In this document: positions 49,753 through 58,979 of the stretch, one piece after another | Numbering within the stretch: position 1 is the stretch's first letter | Layout: the number at the start of each line of letters is the position of its first letter | Assembly (NCBI GenBank): GCA_021816455.1 | Contig: JAKAXU010000002.1 | Span: forward strand, 1 to 64,000 | Direction: 5' to 3' | Length of the DNA stretch: 64,000 bases | Source of the DNA: Acidobacteriota bacterium | GTDB lineage: Bacteria; Acidobacteriota; Terriglobia; Terriglobales; Acidobacteriaceae | Made by a program: the position numbers and the translations under genes | The notes under the pieces: generated by a model | The model's database searches: none | Seen by the model: the letters and a program-made list of their open reading frames with translations, nothing else | Told to the model about the DNA's origin: nothing

Positions 49753-50594
49753 TGACGATGCGAAGCATGCAAAGGACCCTTCGGGTTCGACGACGGATCG
49801 GACTGGGCGCAGCCGCCGTGCTGGCGCTGCTGGCCGTCGGCTGCCGACAGGATATGCACAATCAGCCAAAGTTTGTGCCGCAGCGCGGAACGACCTTCTT
49901 TGCCGATCACCGTTCGGTGCGTCCGCAGGTGGCGGGCACCGTGGCTCGGGGACAACTCGACGAGGATACCTACTTCTACACCGGTACGGTAATGGGCGCC
50001 AATGGCTATCGCGAGGAGCGCGACGCGCTTCCCTTTCCGGTGACGATGACGGTGCTCCGACGCGGCGAAGAGCGGTTCAACATCTACTGCACGCCGTGCC
50101 ATTCGCGGGTGGGCAACGGTGTGGGCGCGATCGTTCAGCGAGGCTACACACCGGCGGCCAATCTGAACGACGATGTGCACCGGGCACAGCCTCTGAGCCA
50201 CTACTTTTACGTAATGACGCATGGCTACGGAGCGATGCCGGATTACTCGGCACAGATTGCGCCGGTCGACCGGTGGGCAATCGCGGCCTACATCCGCGCG
50301 CTGCAGCTGAGCCAGCTTGCGTCAATGGCGGATGTGCCGGCGGGAACGACGGTCCAGCCGCTGAAATCGGTGGCCGAGGCCAAAGGTCTGCCAGCCAGCT
50401 TCGCCGAGCCGTGGAAGATGCCAATGGCAACGGCCGTGCATGCCATGCCGCCGATCCAGAGCGAAGGGACGCCGGCGATGGCTTCGGGGTATCCGGCGCC
50501 GCCGAAGATTACGGTGCCGCATGAAGCCATGCCGAAGGGCAACGCGGCAACCACCAAATCCACTGCGGCAGCGTCCGCAGGTACGGGAAAATAA
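49752..50594 (+). CDS. actE: Alternative complex III subunit ActE, monoheme cytochrome c lipoprotein
   Basis: 280 residues. A lipobox (LLAVGC) after the hydrophobic AAAVLALLAVGC suggests acylation. One CxxCH (YCTPCHSRVGNG) with a later axial Met candidate in HGYGAMPDYSAQI. The Pro/Ala-rich C-terminal tail of about 80 residues is low complexity. It accepts electrons from ActA and delivers them toward the oxidase. Confidence 0.95.
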   Translation: MTMRSMQRTLRVRRRIGLGAAAVLALLAVGCRQDMHNQPKFVPQRGTTFFADHRSVRPQVAGTVARGQLDEDTYFYTGTVMGANGYREERDALPFPVTMTVLRRGEERFNIYCTPCHSRVGNGVGAIVQRGYTPAANLNDDVHRAQPLSHYFYVMTHGYGAMPDYSAQIAPVDRWAIAAYIRALQLSQLASMADVPAGTTVQPLKSVAEAKGLPASFAEPWKMPMATAVHAMPPIQSEGTPAMASGYPAPPKITVPHEAMPKGNAATTKSTAAASAGTGK

Positions 50595-50612
50595 GGGAGC
50601 CTGGACACGACG

Positions 50613-51890
50613 ATGGGACACGCACAAACCCACGCAAAGACTTTACCCGCGGACCTGAACGCGCCGACATTCGTTCGCGGATGGCAGGCGCGCGCACTGG
50701 TGGTCGCCGTGCTGTTTACGGTGACGGCGGTCGTGCTGGCCACGCTGGACCACTCCGCCGAGCACATCTATCGCGCCTGGGTGGTGGGGCTGATGCTGTG
50801 CTTCGGATTCTGCGTCGGTGGTCTGGCGATGCTGATGCTGCAGTATGTCTCCGGCGGCAAGTGGGGTCTGCTGCTGCGTCGCCCCCTGGAGGCGATGACG
50901 CGCACGCTCCCTCTGGTCTTTGTCTACTGGATCGTGACCGGACTGTGGATGAAGAAGCTTTATCTGTGGGCGCGCTTCTCCGACGCTGCGGCGGCGCTCA
51001 AGGCCGGACTGATCACCGAAGGCGAAGCGCATGCCATCGAGTGGAAGCATCCGATGCTGAACCCGGAGGCATTCTGGGTGGCGGGGCTGATCTGCTTTGC
51101 AATCTGGGGCTTCTACACGTGGCGTCTGAATAGCATGGGACTGCGGCGCGACACGCAAGATGCTTCAACGACGCCGTACTGGATCAAGAAGACCGAGAAT
51201 TTGTCGGGCTTCGGCATTGTGGTCTACTCGCTGACGATGACGGCGGCGGTGATCTACTGGGTGATGAGCATGGACGTGACCTGGTACTCGACGGTCTACG
51301 GGCTGCTCTTCCTTGTAGGCGAGGGATATCAGGTGCTGGCGCTGGCCGTGCTGACGACGCTTGCGTTGTCAAAGGAAGACCCGATCAAAACAATGCTGCG
51401 CAAGACCGAGCAGTACGATCTGGGCAAGTTCATGATGGCCTTCGTGATGCTGAACATCTATCTGGCGTTTGCCCAGTTCCTCATCATCTGGTCGGGAAAT
51501 CTGCCGGAAGAGATTGTCTGGTACATGCGCCGGATCAACGGCCACTGGGGCGTGATTGCGACGCTGGACTTTATCTTCCACTGGCTGATTCCCTTTGCGA
51601 TGCTGCTTTCTCGCGATATCAAGACGAACAAGAAGCGTCTGATGCGCGTGGCGCAGTGGATGATCTTCGCGAAGTTCTTCGATCTGTTCTGGCTGGTGGA
51701 GCCGAATTTCAAGGATGCGGCCTCAAACCTGCACTTCAGCTGGGGAATTCTGGAGTACATCGCGGTGCCGGTGGCGATGGTCTCGCTCTGGGTTGCCTAC
51801 TACAGCTGGGAGCTGACCCGTCGTCCGCTGGTACAGACCAACGATCCGCATCTGGCGGAGATTCTGGAGCCTGAACATGCCCATGCATGA
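50613..51890 (+). CDS. actF: Alternative complex III subunit ActF
   Basis: 425 residues with about 10 helices, distantly NrfD-like. Landmarks: RAWVVGLMLCFGFCVGGLAM, YWIVTGLWMKKLYLWARFS, EWKHPMLNPEAFWVAGLI and MSMDVTWYSTVYGLLFLVGE. It pairs with ActC in the membrane part of the complex. The 3' end overlaps the next gene by 14 bases. Confidence 0.95.
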   Translation: MGHAQTHAKTLPADLNAPTFVRGWQARALVVAVLFTVTAVVLATLDHSAEHIYRAWVVGLMLCFGFCVGGLAMLMLQYVSGGKWGLLLRRPLEAMTRTLPLVFVYWIVTGLWMKKLYLWARFSDAAAALKAGLITEGEAHAIEWKHPMLNPEAFWVAGLICFAIWGFYTWRLNSMGLRRDTQDASTTPYWIKKTENLSGFGIVVYSLTMTAAVIYWVMSMDVTWYSTVYGLLFLVGEGYQVLALAVLTTLALSKEDPIKTMLRKTEQYDLGKFMMAFVMLNIYLAFAQFLIIWSGNLPEEIVWYMRRINGHWGVIATLDFIFHWLIPFAMLLSRDIKTNKKRLMRVAQWMIFAKFFDLFWLVEPNFKDAASNLHFSWGILEYIAVPVAMVSLWVAYYSWELTRRPLVQTNDPHLAEILEPEHAHA

Positions 51891-52491
51891 GCATCACAGC
51901 AAGAGCGATCAGCCGCTGGACCCGAAGCGGATCGCCAAAGGATTTGAAGAGTCCGATGTACGCGTCTCGGGGATTGTGGTCTTCCTGACGGCGCTGCTGA
52001 TTTTTGTGATCGTCTCTGCCTTCCTGTGCATAGGCATCGGCAAGGTGATCAACTCGCAGATCGCCAAGGCCGATGGTCCGCCGAACCGCTGGGCGCATCC
52101 TGTGGAGGTGCGCAAGCTGGGTAACCTGGCCAATAGTCCGGAGCTGCAGCAGCAGTTCTCGGCGCTTGTCCAGAGCTTCCCGCCGCCTCAGCTGCAGACC
52201 GATGACGGATTTCAGGAGATTGCCGACCTGCACACGAAGGAAGACCTGCTGCTGGACAACTACACGTGGGTGGACCAGCAGAAGGGCGTGGTCCGGATTC
52301 CGATCGATCGCGCAATGGAGCTGACCGCCCAGCGGGGGTTGCCCGTAGCACAGTTCCAGACGACAGCTCCACTGCTGGCGCATGACGCCAAGCCGACAGT
52401 GCAAGTGCCTTTGACGACTGGCTTTGCGCGCACTGGCTATGAGCAGGACGAGCGGGCGAAGATGGCCGAGATGAAGGGCGGAATGCAATAA
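51877..52491 (+). CDS. Conserved single-TM protein of act/cox operon
   Basis: 204 residues. A His-rich start (MPMHEHHSK) precedes one helix (VVFLTALLIFVIVSAFLCIG). The outer domain carries TWVDQQKGVVRIPIDRAMEL, a motif I associate with small proteins encoded beside caa3 or act genes in several phyla. It may be a complex III accessory subunit (ActG-like) or an assembly factor. There are no Cys or heme motifs in the mature part. Overlap with actF by 14 bases ties its translation to the complex. Confidence 0.75.
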   Translation: MPMHEHHSKSDQPLDPKRIAKGFEESDVRVSGIVVFLTALLIFVIVSAFLCIGIGKVINSQIAKADGPPNRWAHPVEVRKLGNLANSPELQQQFSALVQSFPPPQLQTDDGFQEIADLHTKEDLLLDNYTWVDQQKGVVRIPIDRAMELTAQRGLPVAQFQTTAPLLAHDAKPTVQVPLTTGFARTGYEQDERAKMAEMKGGMQ

Positions 52492-52582
52492 AGTCCCAGG
52501 CTTTTGAAGCGGTGGAAATCTCCCGCGGGCGGAGCTTGTAAGGCGGCAAACAAAGGCTGATGATCGAAGTAGCAGGAGGATA

Positions 52583-52682
52583 GGTTGAACGCGCACGGGT
52601 CAGGCGCGAAACAGGTTGAGCGCGCAGGGGTCAAGCGCGAAACAATTCAGGCGCGCACAGGTCAGGCGCGCACAGGTCGGGC
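52583..52682 (+). repeat. 15/16-bp tandem array in the sco1 leader
   Basis: Six full units and one partial: 52583-52597, 52598-52613, 52614-52628, 52629-52644, 52645-52659, 52660-52674, then 52675-52682. Consensus GGTCAGGCGCGCACA. An AGGAGGA lies just before the array and GAGGATAGGG just after, so the array separates two ribosome-site-like blocks. A TTG at 52585 is in frame with sco1 through the array. Confidence 0.85.
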
Positions 52683-52695
52683 AGAGGATAGGGCA

Positions 52696-53577
52696 ATGCG
52701 CAACAGGCTTCCAATACAGAGATCGACAACGGGGCAAGGGCTGATGATGGCCGTGTGCGCCCTGATGGCGTCGTTGTCGCTTGCCGCCCAGGTGAGTTCG
52801 ATCGGGCAGAAGCAGATCGGGCCGGTCAATGAAAAGCCTTCCCTGCTGAGCAAGGTAACAATTGCGCAGCATCTGGACGAGCAGTTGCCGCTGAATCTTC
52901 CGTTTGTGGATGAGACAGGCAAGTCGGTGACTCTGGGCAGCTACTTCGGAAGCAAGCCGGCTATTCTGGCGCTGGTCTACTACAATTGTCCGATCCTGTG
53001 CTCCGAGGAGATGCAGGGCATCACGTCCGCGTTGCGGATGGTGCATCTGACGCCGGGGCGCGACTTCAACGTGGTTGTGGTGAGCATCGATCCGACCGAA
53101 GGCCCGACGCTGGCGGCCACCAAGAAGGAGTTTTATCTGAAGCAGTACGGGAAGCCGGAGACGGCCGATGGCTGGCACTTCCTGACCGGGCCACAAAGCT
53201 CGATTGACGCACTGACGCAGGCGGTGGGATTCGGGTATGTGAAGATCAAAGGGCCGGATGGCAAGCTGGATCAGTTTGCCCACGCCAGCGCGATCCAGAT
53301 TGTGACGCCGCAGGGCAAGATCGCGCAGTACTACATGGGCGTCGAGTACAGCCCGAAGGATCTCCTGCTGGGACTGATGGAGGCCTCGTCGAACAAGATT
53401 GGCTCGCCGGTGCAGAACATCCTGACGTACTGTTATCACTACGATCCGACGACGAATACGCACAGTCTGATCATCGCGCGGATCGTGCAGATTGCCGGCG
53501 CCTTTACGGTGCTGCTGCTGGGCGGGTTCATGCTTCTGGGGTTCCGGAAGGACATCGGGGGCGGGAAAAAGGTTTGA
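52696..53577 (+). CDS. SCO1/SenC-family copper chaperone for oxidase CuA
   Basis: 293 residues from ATG 52696. TTG 52585 in the same frame would add 37 residues encoded by the tandem array. Copper ligands are visible: CPILC in YYNCPILCSEEMQ, and His in QFAHASAIQIV. The thioredoxin-like core includes VVVVSIDPTEGPTLAATKKE. N-terminal signal or anchor (LMMAVCALMASLSLAAQ) and a C-terminal helix (IAGAFTVLLLGGFMLLGF) flank it. It should load copper into CoxB, encoded next. The start is uncertain because of the repeat. Confidence 0.92.
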   Translation: MRNRLPIQRSTTGQGLMMAVCALMASLSLAAQVSSIGQKQIGPVNEKPSLLSKVTIAQHLDEQLPLNLPFVDETGKSVTLGSYFGSKPAILALVYYNCPILCSEEMQGITSALRMVHLTPGRDFNVVVVSIDPTEGPTLAATKKEFYLKQYGKPETADGWHFLTGPQSSIDALTQAVGFGYVKIKGPDGKLDQFAHASAIQIVTPQGKIAQYYMGVEYSPKDLLLGLMEASSNKIGSPVQNILTYCYHYDPTTNTHSLIIARIVQIAGAFTVLLLGGFMLLGFRKDIGGGKKV

Positions 53578-53671
53578 AGCAAGATGGGTCTGCCACCAGA
53601 GATGGGCGGCGCGTCGAACGGGTAATCCGGAGTAAGAGCCGGGCAAGAATCTGAGATGAACGGAAAAGGGA

Positions 53672-54730
53672 ATGGATCATATTAGTCCAGTAATCTGGCA
53701 GTTCTTGGTGAAGTGGCTGACGAACTTCGCGGTGATTCCGCCGGAGGCGTCGAAGGTTGCGCCGCAGGTGGACGCACTGTTGTTGTTCATGACTCTGGTG
53801 AGCCTGGTCGGTCTCACGCTGGTGATCCTGTTGGTGGTCACCTTCTCTGTGCTCTACCGGCGTGAGCGCAGCCCGGTTGCGACGCAGATAGAAGGCTCGA
53901 CTCTGCTGGAGGCGACCTGGACGATCATCCCGCTGGGCCTGTTTCTGGTCATGTTTGTCTGGGGATCGGTGCTCTACTTCCGCATCTACACGCCTCCTCC
54001 GAATGCGATGCAGATCTATGTGGTGGGCAAGCAGTGGATGTGGAAGGCGGAGCATCCGGGAGGCCAGCATGAGATTAACAGCCTGCATGTGCCGGTCAAC
54101 AAGCCGGTGCAGCTTACCCTGATCTCGCAGGATGTCTTTCACAGCTTCTCTCTGCCAGCCTTCCGCGTGAAGCGCGAGGCGATTCCGGGCCGCTACACGA
54201 CGGTGTGGTTTGAGGCGACGCGTGAGGGCACCTATCATCTATTCTGCAGCCAGTATTGCGGAACGGCGCACTCGGCGATGATCGGCCAGGTGGTGGTGAT
54301 GAGCCAGGACGATTACAAGAAGTGGCTGGAAAGCTCGACCAGCGGAGTCTCGCTGGCGCAGAACGGGGAACGTCTCTTTGCCAGTCTGAGCTGCACGGCC
54401 TGTCACAACGGGACTCCGCAGGCCCGCGGACCGAATCTGGCCGGTGTCTATGGCTCTACGCTGACGCTGACCAACGGGCAGAAGGTGACGGTCGACGACG
54501 AGTATCTGCGGCAGGCGATTCTGAATCCTTCGGCGCACATCACCCAGGGCTACGCGCCGATCATGCCCACTTACCAGGGTCAGATCAGCGAGGAGGGCCT
54601 CTTTTCGCTGGTGGAATACATCAAGAATCTGAACTCGAACTACCGAATTCTGCAGACGACGACAACCACAGAACTCGCACCGGCGGCAACGGCGGCGGCA
54701 GTGGGAACCAAAGGGATGGTGAAGCCATGA
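53672..54730 (+). CDS. coxB: Cytochrome c oxidase subunit II with fused cytochrome c (caa3 type)
   Basis: 352 residues. Two helices ([39 protein letters not shown]), then the CuA cupredoxin with ligands in [10 protein letters not shown] and [15 protein letters not shown]-terminal cytochrome c follows with SCTACHNG and a Met candidate in [10 protein letters not shown]. The fusion makes it a caa3-type subunit, taking electrons straight from complex III. Overlaps coxA by ATGA. Confidence 0.97.
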   Translation: MDHISPVIWQFLVKWLTNFAVIPPEASKVAPQVDALLLFMTLVSLVGLTLVILLVVTFSVLYRRERSPVATQIEGSTLLEATWTIIPLGLFLVMFVWGSVLYFRIYTPPPNAMQIYVVGKQWMWKAEHPGGQHEINSLHVPVNKPVQLTLISQDVFHSFSLPAFRVKREAIPGRYTTVWFEATREGTYHLFCSQYCGTAHSAMIGQVVVMSQDDYKKWLESSTSGVSLAQNGERLFASLSCTACHNGTPQARGPNLAGVYGSTLTLTNGQKVTVDDEYLRQAILNPSAHITQGYAPIMPTYQGQISEEGLFSLVEYIKNLNSNYRILQTTTTTELAPAATAAAVGTKGMVKP

Positions 54731-56388
54731 GCAGCATTGTGAGTCTTCCTGACCAGACGACGGCACGGATACCGAAGCGGAATTATCTGACGAATGAGAA
54801 TGGCATTCTGAGCTGGCTGCTGACCGGCGATCACAAACGGATTGCTATTCTCTACCTGATCTCGATCACCTTCTTCTTCTTCATCGGAGGGGCACTGGCC
54901 GCATTGATCCGGCTGGAACTGCTGACGCCGCAGAGCGACCTGATGGCGGCCGACACCTATAACAAGGTGTTTTCGATGCACGGGATCATCATGATTTTCC
55001 TGTTCCTGGTGCCCAGTGTGCCGGCGACTCTGGGAAATTTCCTGATCCCGATCATGGTGGGCGCGAAAGATCTGGCCTTCCCGAAGATCAACCTGCTGAG
55101 CTGGTATCTCTATCTGATCGGCGGCGGGATGACGCTGTGGGCGATGATCAGCGGCGGCGTGGATACGGGCTGGACCTTTACAGTGCCGCTCTCAACGCAC
55201 TATCTGAACACGAATGTAGTAACGACGGGGCTGGCGATCTTCGTTGCCGGGTTTTCTTCCATCTTCACCGGACTGAACTTCATTGTGACCATCCACCGGA
55301 TGCGCGCGCCGGGCATGACCTGGTTCAAGCTGCCGCTGTTTGTCTGGTCGAACTATGCGGCTTCAATCCTGATGGTGCTGGGCACTCCGGTGCTGGCGAT
55401 TACGCTGGTTCTGGTGGTGCTGGAACGGACGATCGGCATCGGTGTCTTCGACCCGACCAAAGGCGGCGATCCCATTCTCTTCCAGCATCTGTTCTGGTTC
55501 TATTCGCATCCGGCCGTCTACATCATGATTCTTCCGGGGATGGGCGTGATCAGCGAAGTAATCTCGACCTTTTCCCGCAAGCGAGTCTTCGGTTATTCGG
55601 CGGTTGCTTTCTCGTCCGTGGCGATCGCCGTCTTCGGCTTCTTCGTCTGGGAGCACCACATGTTCATCATGGGTGTCTCGAACTACTCGACGCTGATCTT
55701 CAGCCTTCTGACGATGCTGGTAGCGGTCCCCTCGGCGATCAAAATCTTCAACTGGGCATTCACGCTCTACAAGGGATCGATCACCTTCGAGACACCGATG
55801 CTCTACGCCTTCGGTTTCATGGGCCTGTTCACGATTGGCGGCCTGACGGGCGTTTTTCTGGGATCTTCCGGTACGGACATCCACCTGACGGAGACCTACT
55901 TCATCGTGGCGCACTTCCACTTTGTGATGGTGGGCGGCATGTTGATGGCGTTTCTCTCCGGCATCCACTTCTGGTGGCCGAAGATGACCGGCCGCATGTA
56001 TCCCGAGAAACTTTCTCAGTTGGCTGCGGTGGTGACCTTTATCGGCTTCAACTTCACCTTCTTCCCGCAGTTCCTGCTGGGCATGCTGGGCATGCCGCGT
56101 CGCTACGCAGCCTACCCGCCGGAGTTTCAGGTGCTGAATGTCTTTTCCACCGCCGGTGCTACGATTCTCGGCGTCGGATATTTGCTGCCGATGATTTATC
56201 TGGTGTGGAGCCTGAAGTATGGCCAAATTGCGGGCAACAATCCCTGGCAGGCGACGGGACTGGAGTGGCAAATTCAGTCGCCGCCCCTGACCGAGAACTT
56301 TATCGAAATCCCGGTCGTGACCCAGGACGCTTACGATTACGAGTGGCTGGAGCGCCAGAAAGAACGCGAGGTAACCCAAGTTGGATAG
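54727..56388 (+). CDS. coxA: Cytochrome c oxidase subunit I (A2-type heme-copper oxidase)
   Basis: 553 residues from ATG 54727. Twelve-helix core reducing O2 to water and pumping protons. Heme/copper ligands: His in [37 protein letters not shown], and HFHFVMVGG. The YSHPAVY motif replaces the HPEVY glutamate with Tyr-Ser, which defines A2-type oxidases. The 3' end overlaps coxC by 8 bases. Confidence 0.98.
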   Translation: MSSIVSLPDQTTARIPKRNYLTNENGILSWLLTGDHKRIAILYLISITFFFFIGGALAALIRLELLTPQSDLMAADTYNKVFSMHGIIMIFLFLVPSVPATLGNFLIPIMVGAKDLAFPKINLLSWYLYLIGGGMTLWAMISGGVDTGWTFTVPLSTHYLNTNVVTTGLAIFVAGFSSIFTGLNFIVTIHRMRAPGMTWFKLPLFVWSNYAASILMVLGTPVLAITLVLVVLERTIGIGVFDPTKGGDPILFQHLFWFYSHPAVYIMILPGMGVISEVISTFSRKRVFGYSAVAFSSVAIAVFGFFVWEHHMFIMGVSNYSTLIFSLLTMLVAVPSAIKIFNWAFTLYKGSITFETPMLYAFGFMGLFTIGGLTGVFLGSSGTDIHLTETYFIVAHFHFVMVGGMLMAFLSGIHFWWPKMTGRMYPEKLSQLAAVVTFIGFNFTFFPQFLLGMLGMPRRYAAYPPEFQVLNVFSTAGATILGVGYLLPMIYLVWSLKYGQIAGNNPWQATGLEWQIQSPPLTENFIEIPVVTQDAYDYEWLERQKEREVTQVG

Positions 56389-57118
56389 CCCGACGGTCGC
56401 ACTACACGAAAGCACGCATTCGGAGCATCCCTCCTATCAGCGTCACCATTTTGTGACGATGGCGCAGCAGAGGGAGTCGGCGAGCTTTGGCATGTGGCTG
56501 TTTCTGCTGACGGAGATCATGTTCTTCGGCGGCATGTTTACGGCATACCTGATCTATCGGAACTGGTACTATCCGGCATTCGTGGCCGGATCGCACACGC
56601 TCTCGATCGTGCTGGGCACGACGAACACCGCCGTGCTGATCACCTCCAGCTTCACCATGGCCATGGGCGTCTGGTGCGCGGAGACGCGGCGGCGCGGTGG
56701 ACTGATTCTTTCCATCATCCTGACGCTGATCCTGGGCCTGGCCTTCCTTGGCATCAAAAGCGTGGAGTACCACGAGAAGTGGGTGCAGCATCACGTGCCG
56801 GGGCTGCGCTTCGACGCAATGAGCTTCGTGCATCCGAAGGCGGAACCGGGCCAGCCCGCCGAGCCTGGGCTGCCGCTGGATATGGCGCAGCATACGGAGG
56901 TCTACTTCAGCCTCTATTTTGCCATGACCGGCATGCATGCGCTGCACATGATCATCGGGATGGGCCTGCTGATCTTCATGCTCATCAAGGCAATCCGGGG
57001 CGCGTATGACAACGGGAATATCACCTTCATCGAAAACTTTGGCCTTTACTGGCACTTTGTCGATATTGTCTGGATCTTTCTCTTCCCGCTGCTGTATCTG
57101 ATCAGTCGGCATCAGTGA
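56381..57118 (+). CDS. coxC: Cytochrome c oxidase subunit III
   Basis: 245 residues from TTG 56381, which overlaps the coxA stop; the ATG at 56459 would drop 26 residues. Landmarks: [30 protein letters not shown]-like segment [20 protein letters not shown], and [20 protein letters not shown]. About five helices. Stabilises subunit I. Confidence 0.96.
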   Translation: MDSPTVALHESTHSEHPSYQRHHFVTMAQQRESASFGMWLFLLTEIMFFGGMFTAYLIYRNWYYPAFVAGSHTLSIVLGTTNTAVLITSSFTMAMGVWCAETRRRGGLILSIILTLILGLAFLGIKSVEYHEKWVQHHVPGLRFDAMSFVHPKAEPGQPAEPGLPLDMAQHTEVYFSLYFAMTGMHALHMIIGMGLLIFMLIKAIRGAYDNGNITFIENFGLYWHFVDIVWIFLFPLLYLISRHQ

Positions 57119-57164
57119 TCGAGCGGGAAACCGAGACGCAACCTGGAAAAGCGGAGAAAAAGCA

Positions 57165-57482
57165 ATGAGCGAACTGGAAGCAAACCACGCGGAAGAACCC
57201 CATATCGTCAGTCCGAAGATTTACGCGATGATCGCGGCGACTCTGCTGATCTGCACCGGCCTGACGGTGGCGGCCTCCTATCTGGAACTCGGGCCGTGGA
57301 ACGCCGTCGTCGCGCTTGGCATCGCGGTCTTCAAAGCGACGCTGGTGGTTCTCTTCTTCATGCACATCAAGTACAGCAGCAATCTGATGAAGCTGACGGT
57401 GGGTGCGGGATTATTCACCTTCCTGGCGCTGGTGGGCATGTCGATGTCCGATTACATCTCGCGCGCGTGGGGCAGCTTCTGA
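57165..57482 (+). CDS. coxD: Cytochrome c oxidase subunit IV (prokaryotic type)
   Basis: 105 residues with three helices (IAATLLICTGLTVAASYLEL, VALGIAVFKATLVVLFFMHI, GAGLFTFLALVGMSM). The KATLVVLFFMHIKYSS segment is the hallmark of this small subunit family. AAAGCA precedes the ATG 46 bases after coxC. Last gene of the respiratory operon; a terminator follows. Confidence 0.94.
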   Translation: MSELEANHAEEPHIVSPKIYAMIAATLLICTGLTVAASYLELGPWNAVVALGIAVFKATLVVLFFMHIKYSSNLMKLTVGAGLFTFLALVGMSMSDYISRAWGSF

Positions 57483-57506
57483 AGCTTGCGACGCGATCCT
57501 TGCATG

Positions 57507-57537
57507 AGGCTGCCGCACAGGCAGCCTCTTCTGTTTA
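57507..57537 (+). terminator. Terminator of the act-cox operon
   Basis: GAGGCTGCC and GGCAGCCTC form a 9-bp perfect stem around GCACA, followed by TTCTGTTT. It starts 25 bases after the coxD stop. Confidence 0.85.
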
Positions 57538-57574
57538 GCCGCTCCATAGTGACTAAATACCACGAAGGTGCGCG

Positions 57575-58966
57575 ATGGAGACTCTGGAGAGACTGGCCGA
57601 AGACCGGAGGATCACCGTGCGACGCGGCGGCGCACCGGCGGCCGAGGGCCGATGCGTTGTCTACTGGATGCAGCACGCGCAGCGCGCGCTGGACAATCCG
57701 GCGCTGGAGACGGCGCTGACCGTCGCCAATACGCTGGAGTTGCCGTTGATCGTCTACTTCGGCGTCATCGCCAACTACCCGAACGCCAACTGGCGGCACT
57801 ATCGCTTCCTGCAGGAGGGATTGCGCGACGTATCCACCGACCTTGCCCGGCGCGGGATCCTGTTCGTGGTGCGGCGTTCGGTGGACGGCGATTCGCTGGA
57901 GGCGTTTCTGGCTGAAGTGGATGCGGCGATGCTGCTGGGCGACGAGAATGTCTGCCGCGAACCGGAGCGTTGGCGGCGCGCGCTGGCGGCACGACTGCGG
58001 ATTCCCTTTTGGACGGTAGACGCCGATGTCGTCGTTCCCTCTGCGATCTTCGGCCGCAGTTTTGTTCTGCTGCATCACTTTCGTCCGCATTTACGGGCAC
58101 ACCTGGAGGAGTGGCTGCGACCGATCCCGGCCATTGCCGCAAGTCAGCCGTGGCGCGGCTCCGCGCTGCGAAGCTGGAGTCTGGAAGGCGAGATTACCGA
58201 AGGTTTTCCGGCGGAGTTCGACCGCAGCACCCCTCCGGTCGATAGCTTTACGGGCGGAACGCACGCAGCGCTCCGGCGGCTGAAGGAGTTCACCGAGACG
58301 CAGCTTGCCGACTACGACGAGAGGCGCAATCACCCGGAGGCGCGCGGAACCAGCCAGATGAGTCCGTATCTGCACTATGGGCACATCTCGCCGGTGACTA
58401 TTGCTCTGGCGGCGCAGAACGCAGTGGCACGCAGCAAGGCAGGCGCCGAGGCGGCAAGCAAATATCTGGACGAGTTGATCGGCTGGCGTGAGCTGGCAGT
58501 CTTGTTTGTGCGCCACAATCCGCACTACGACACTTGGGAGTGCGCCGAGCCGTGGGCGCAGAAGTCGCTGCTGGCGCACGCATCCGACCCGCGCCCGTGG
58601 CTCTATACGCTGGAACAGTTGGAGCGGGGCGAGACACATGACGAGCTGTGGAATGCGGCACAGCGGGAGATGGTCCGGAGAGGCTGGATGCACAACTACA
58701 TGCGGATGTACTGGGCGAAAAAAATCCTGGAGTGGTCGCCGAGCGTAGCCGTGGGCTACAGGTGGGCTGTGATGCTGAACGATCGTTACGAGCTGGACGG
58801 ACGCGACCCAAATGGCTATGCAGGGATTGCATGGGCAATGGTGGGCAAGCACGACCGGCCGTGGTTCGACCGGCCGATCTTCGGGCTGATTCGCTACATG
58901 GCCAGCGAGAGCACGGGAAAGAAATTCGATTCGAAGCTTTATATCGTGCAGCAGGCGATGAAGTGA
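57575..58966 (+). CDS. phr: Class II CPD deoxyribodipyrimidine photolyase
   Basis: 463 residues. Repairs cyclobutane pyrimidine dimers using light and FADH. Class II features are visible: VVYWMQHAQRALDNPALETA near the start, QMSPYLHYGHISP, YLDELIGWRELAVLFVRHNP and GWMHNYMRMYWAKKILEW. The end carries ELDGRDPNGYAGIAWAMVGK. A 50-residue class-specific lead is intact. Independent of the cox operon because a terminator intervenes. Convergent with the amidohydrolase, 13 bases apart. Confidence 0.96.
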   Translation: METLERLAEDRRITVRRGGAPAAEGRCVVYWMQHAQRALDNPALETALTVANTLELPLIVYFGVIANYPNANWRHYRFLQEGLRDVSTDLARRGILFVVRRSVDGDSLEAFLAEVDAAMLLGDENVCREPERWRRALAARLRIPFWTVDADVVVPSAIFGRSFVLLHHFRPHLRAHLEEWLRPIPAIAASQPWRGSALRSWSLEGEITEGFPAEFDRSTPPVDSFTGGTHAALRRLKEFTETQLADYDERRNHPEARGTSQMSPYLHYGHISPVTIALAAQNAVARSKAGAEAASKYLDELIGWRELAVLFVRHNPHYDTWECAEPWAQKSLLAHASDPRPWLYTLEQLERGETHDELWNAAQREMVRRGWMHNYMRMYWAKKILEWSPSVAVGYRWAVMLNDRYELDGRDPNGYAGIAWAMVGKHDRPWFDRPIFGLIRYMASESTGKKFDSKLYIVQQAMK

Positions 58967-58979
58967 GCCAACAAGCGCG

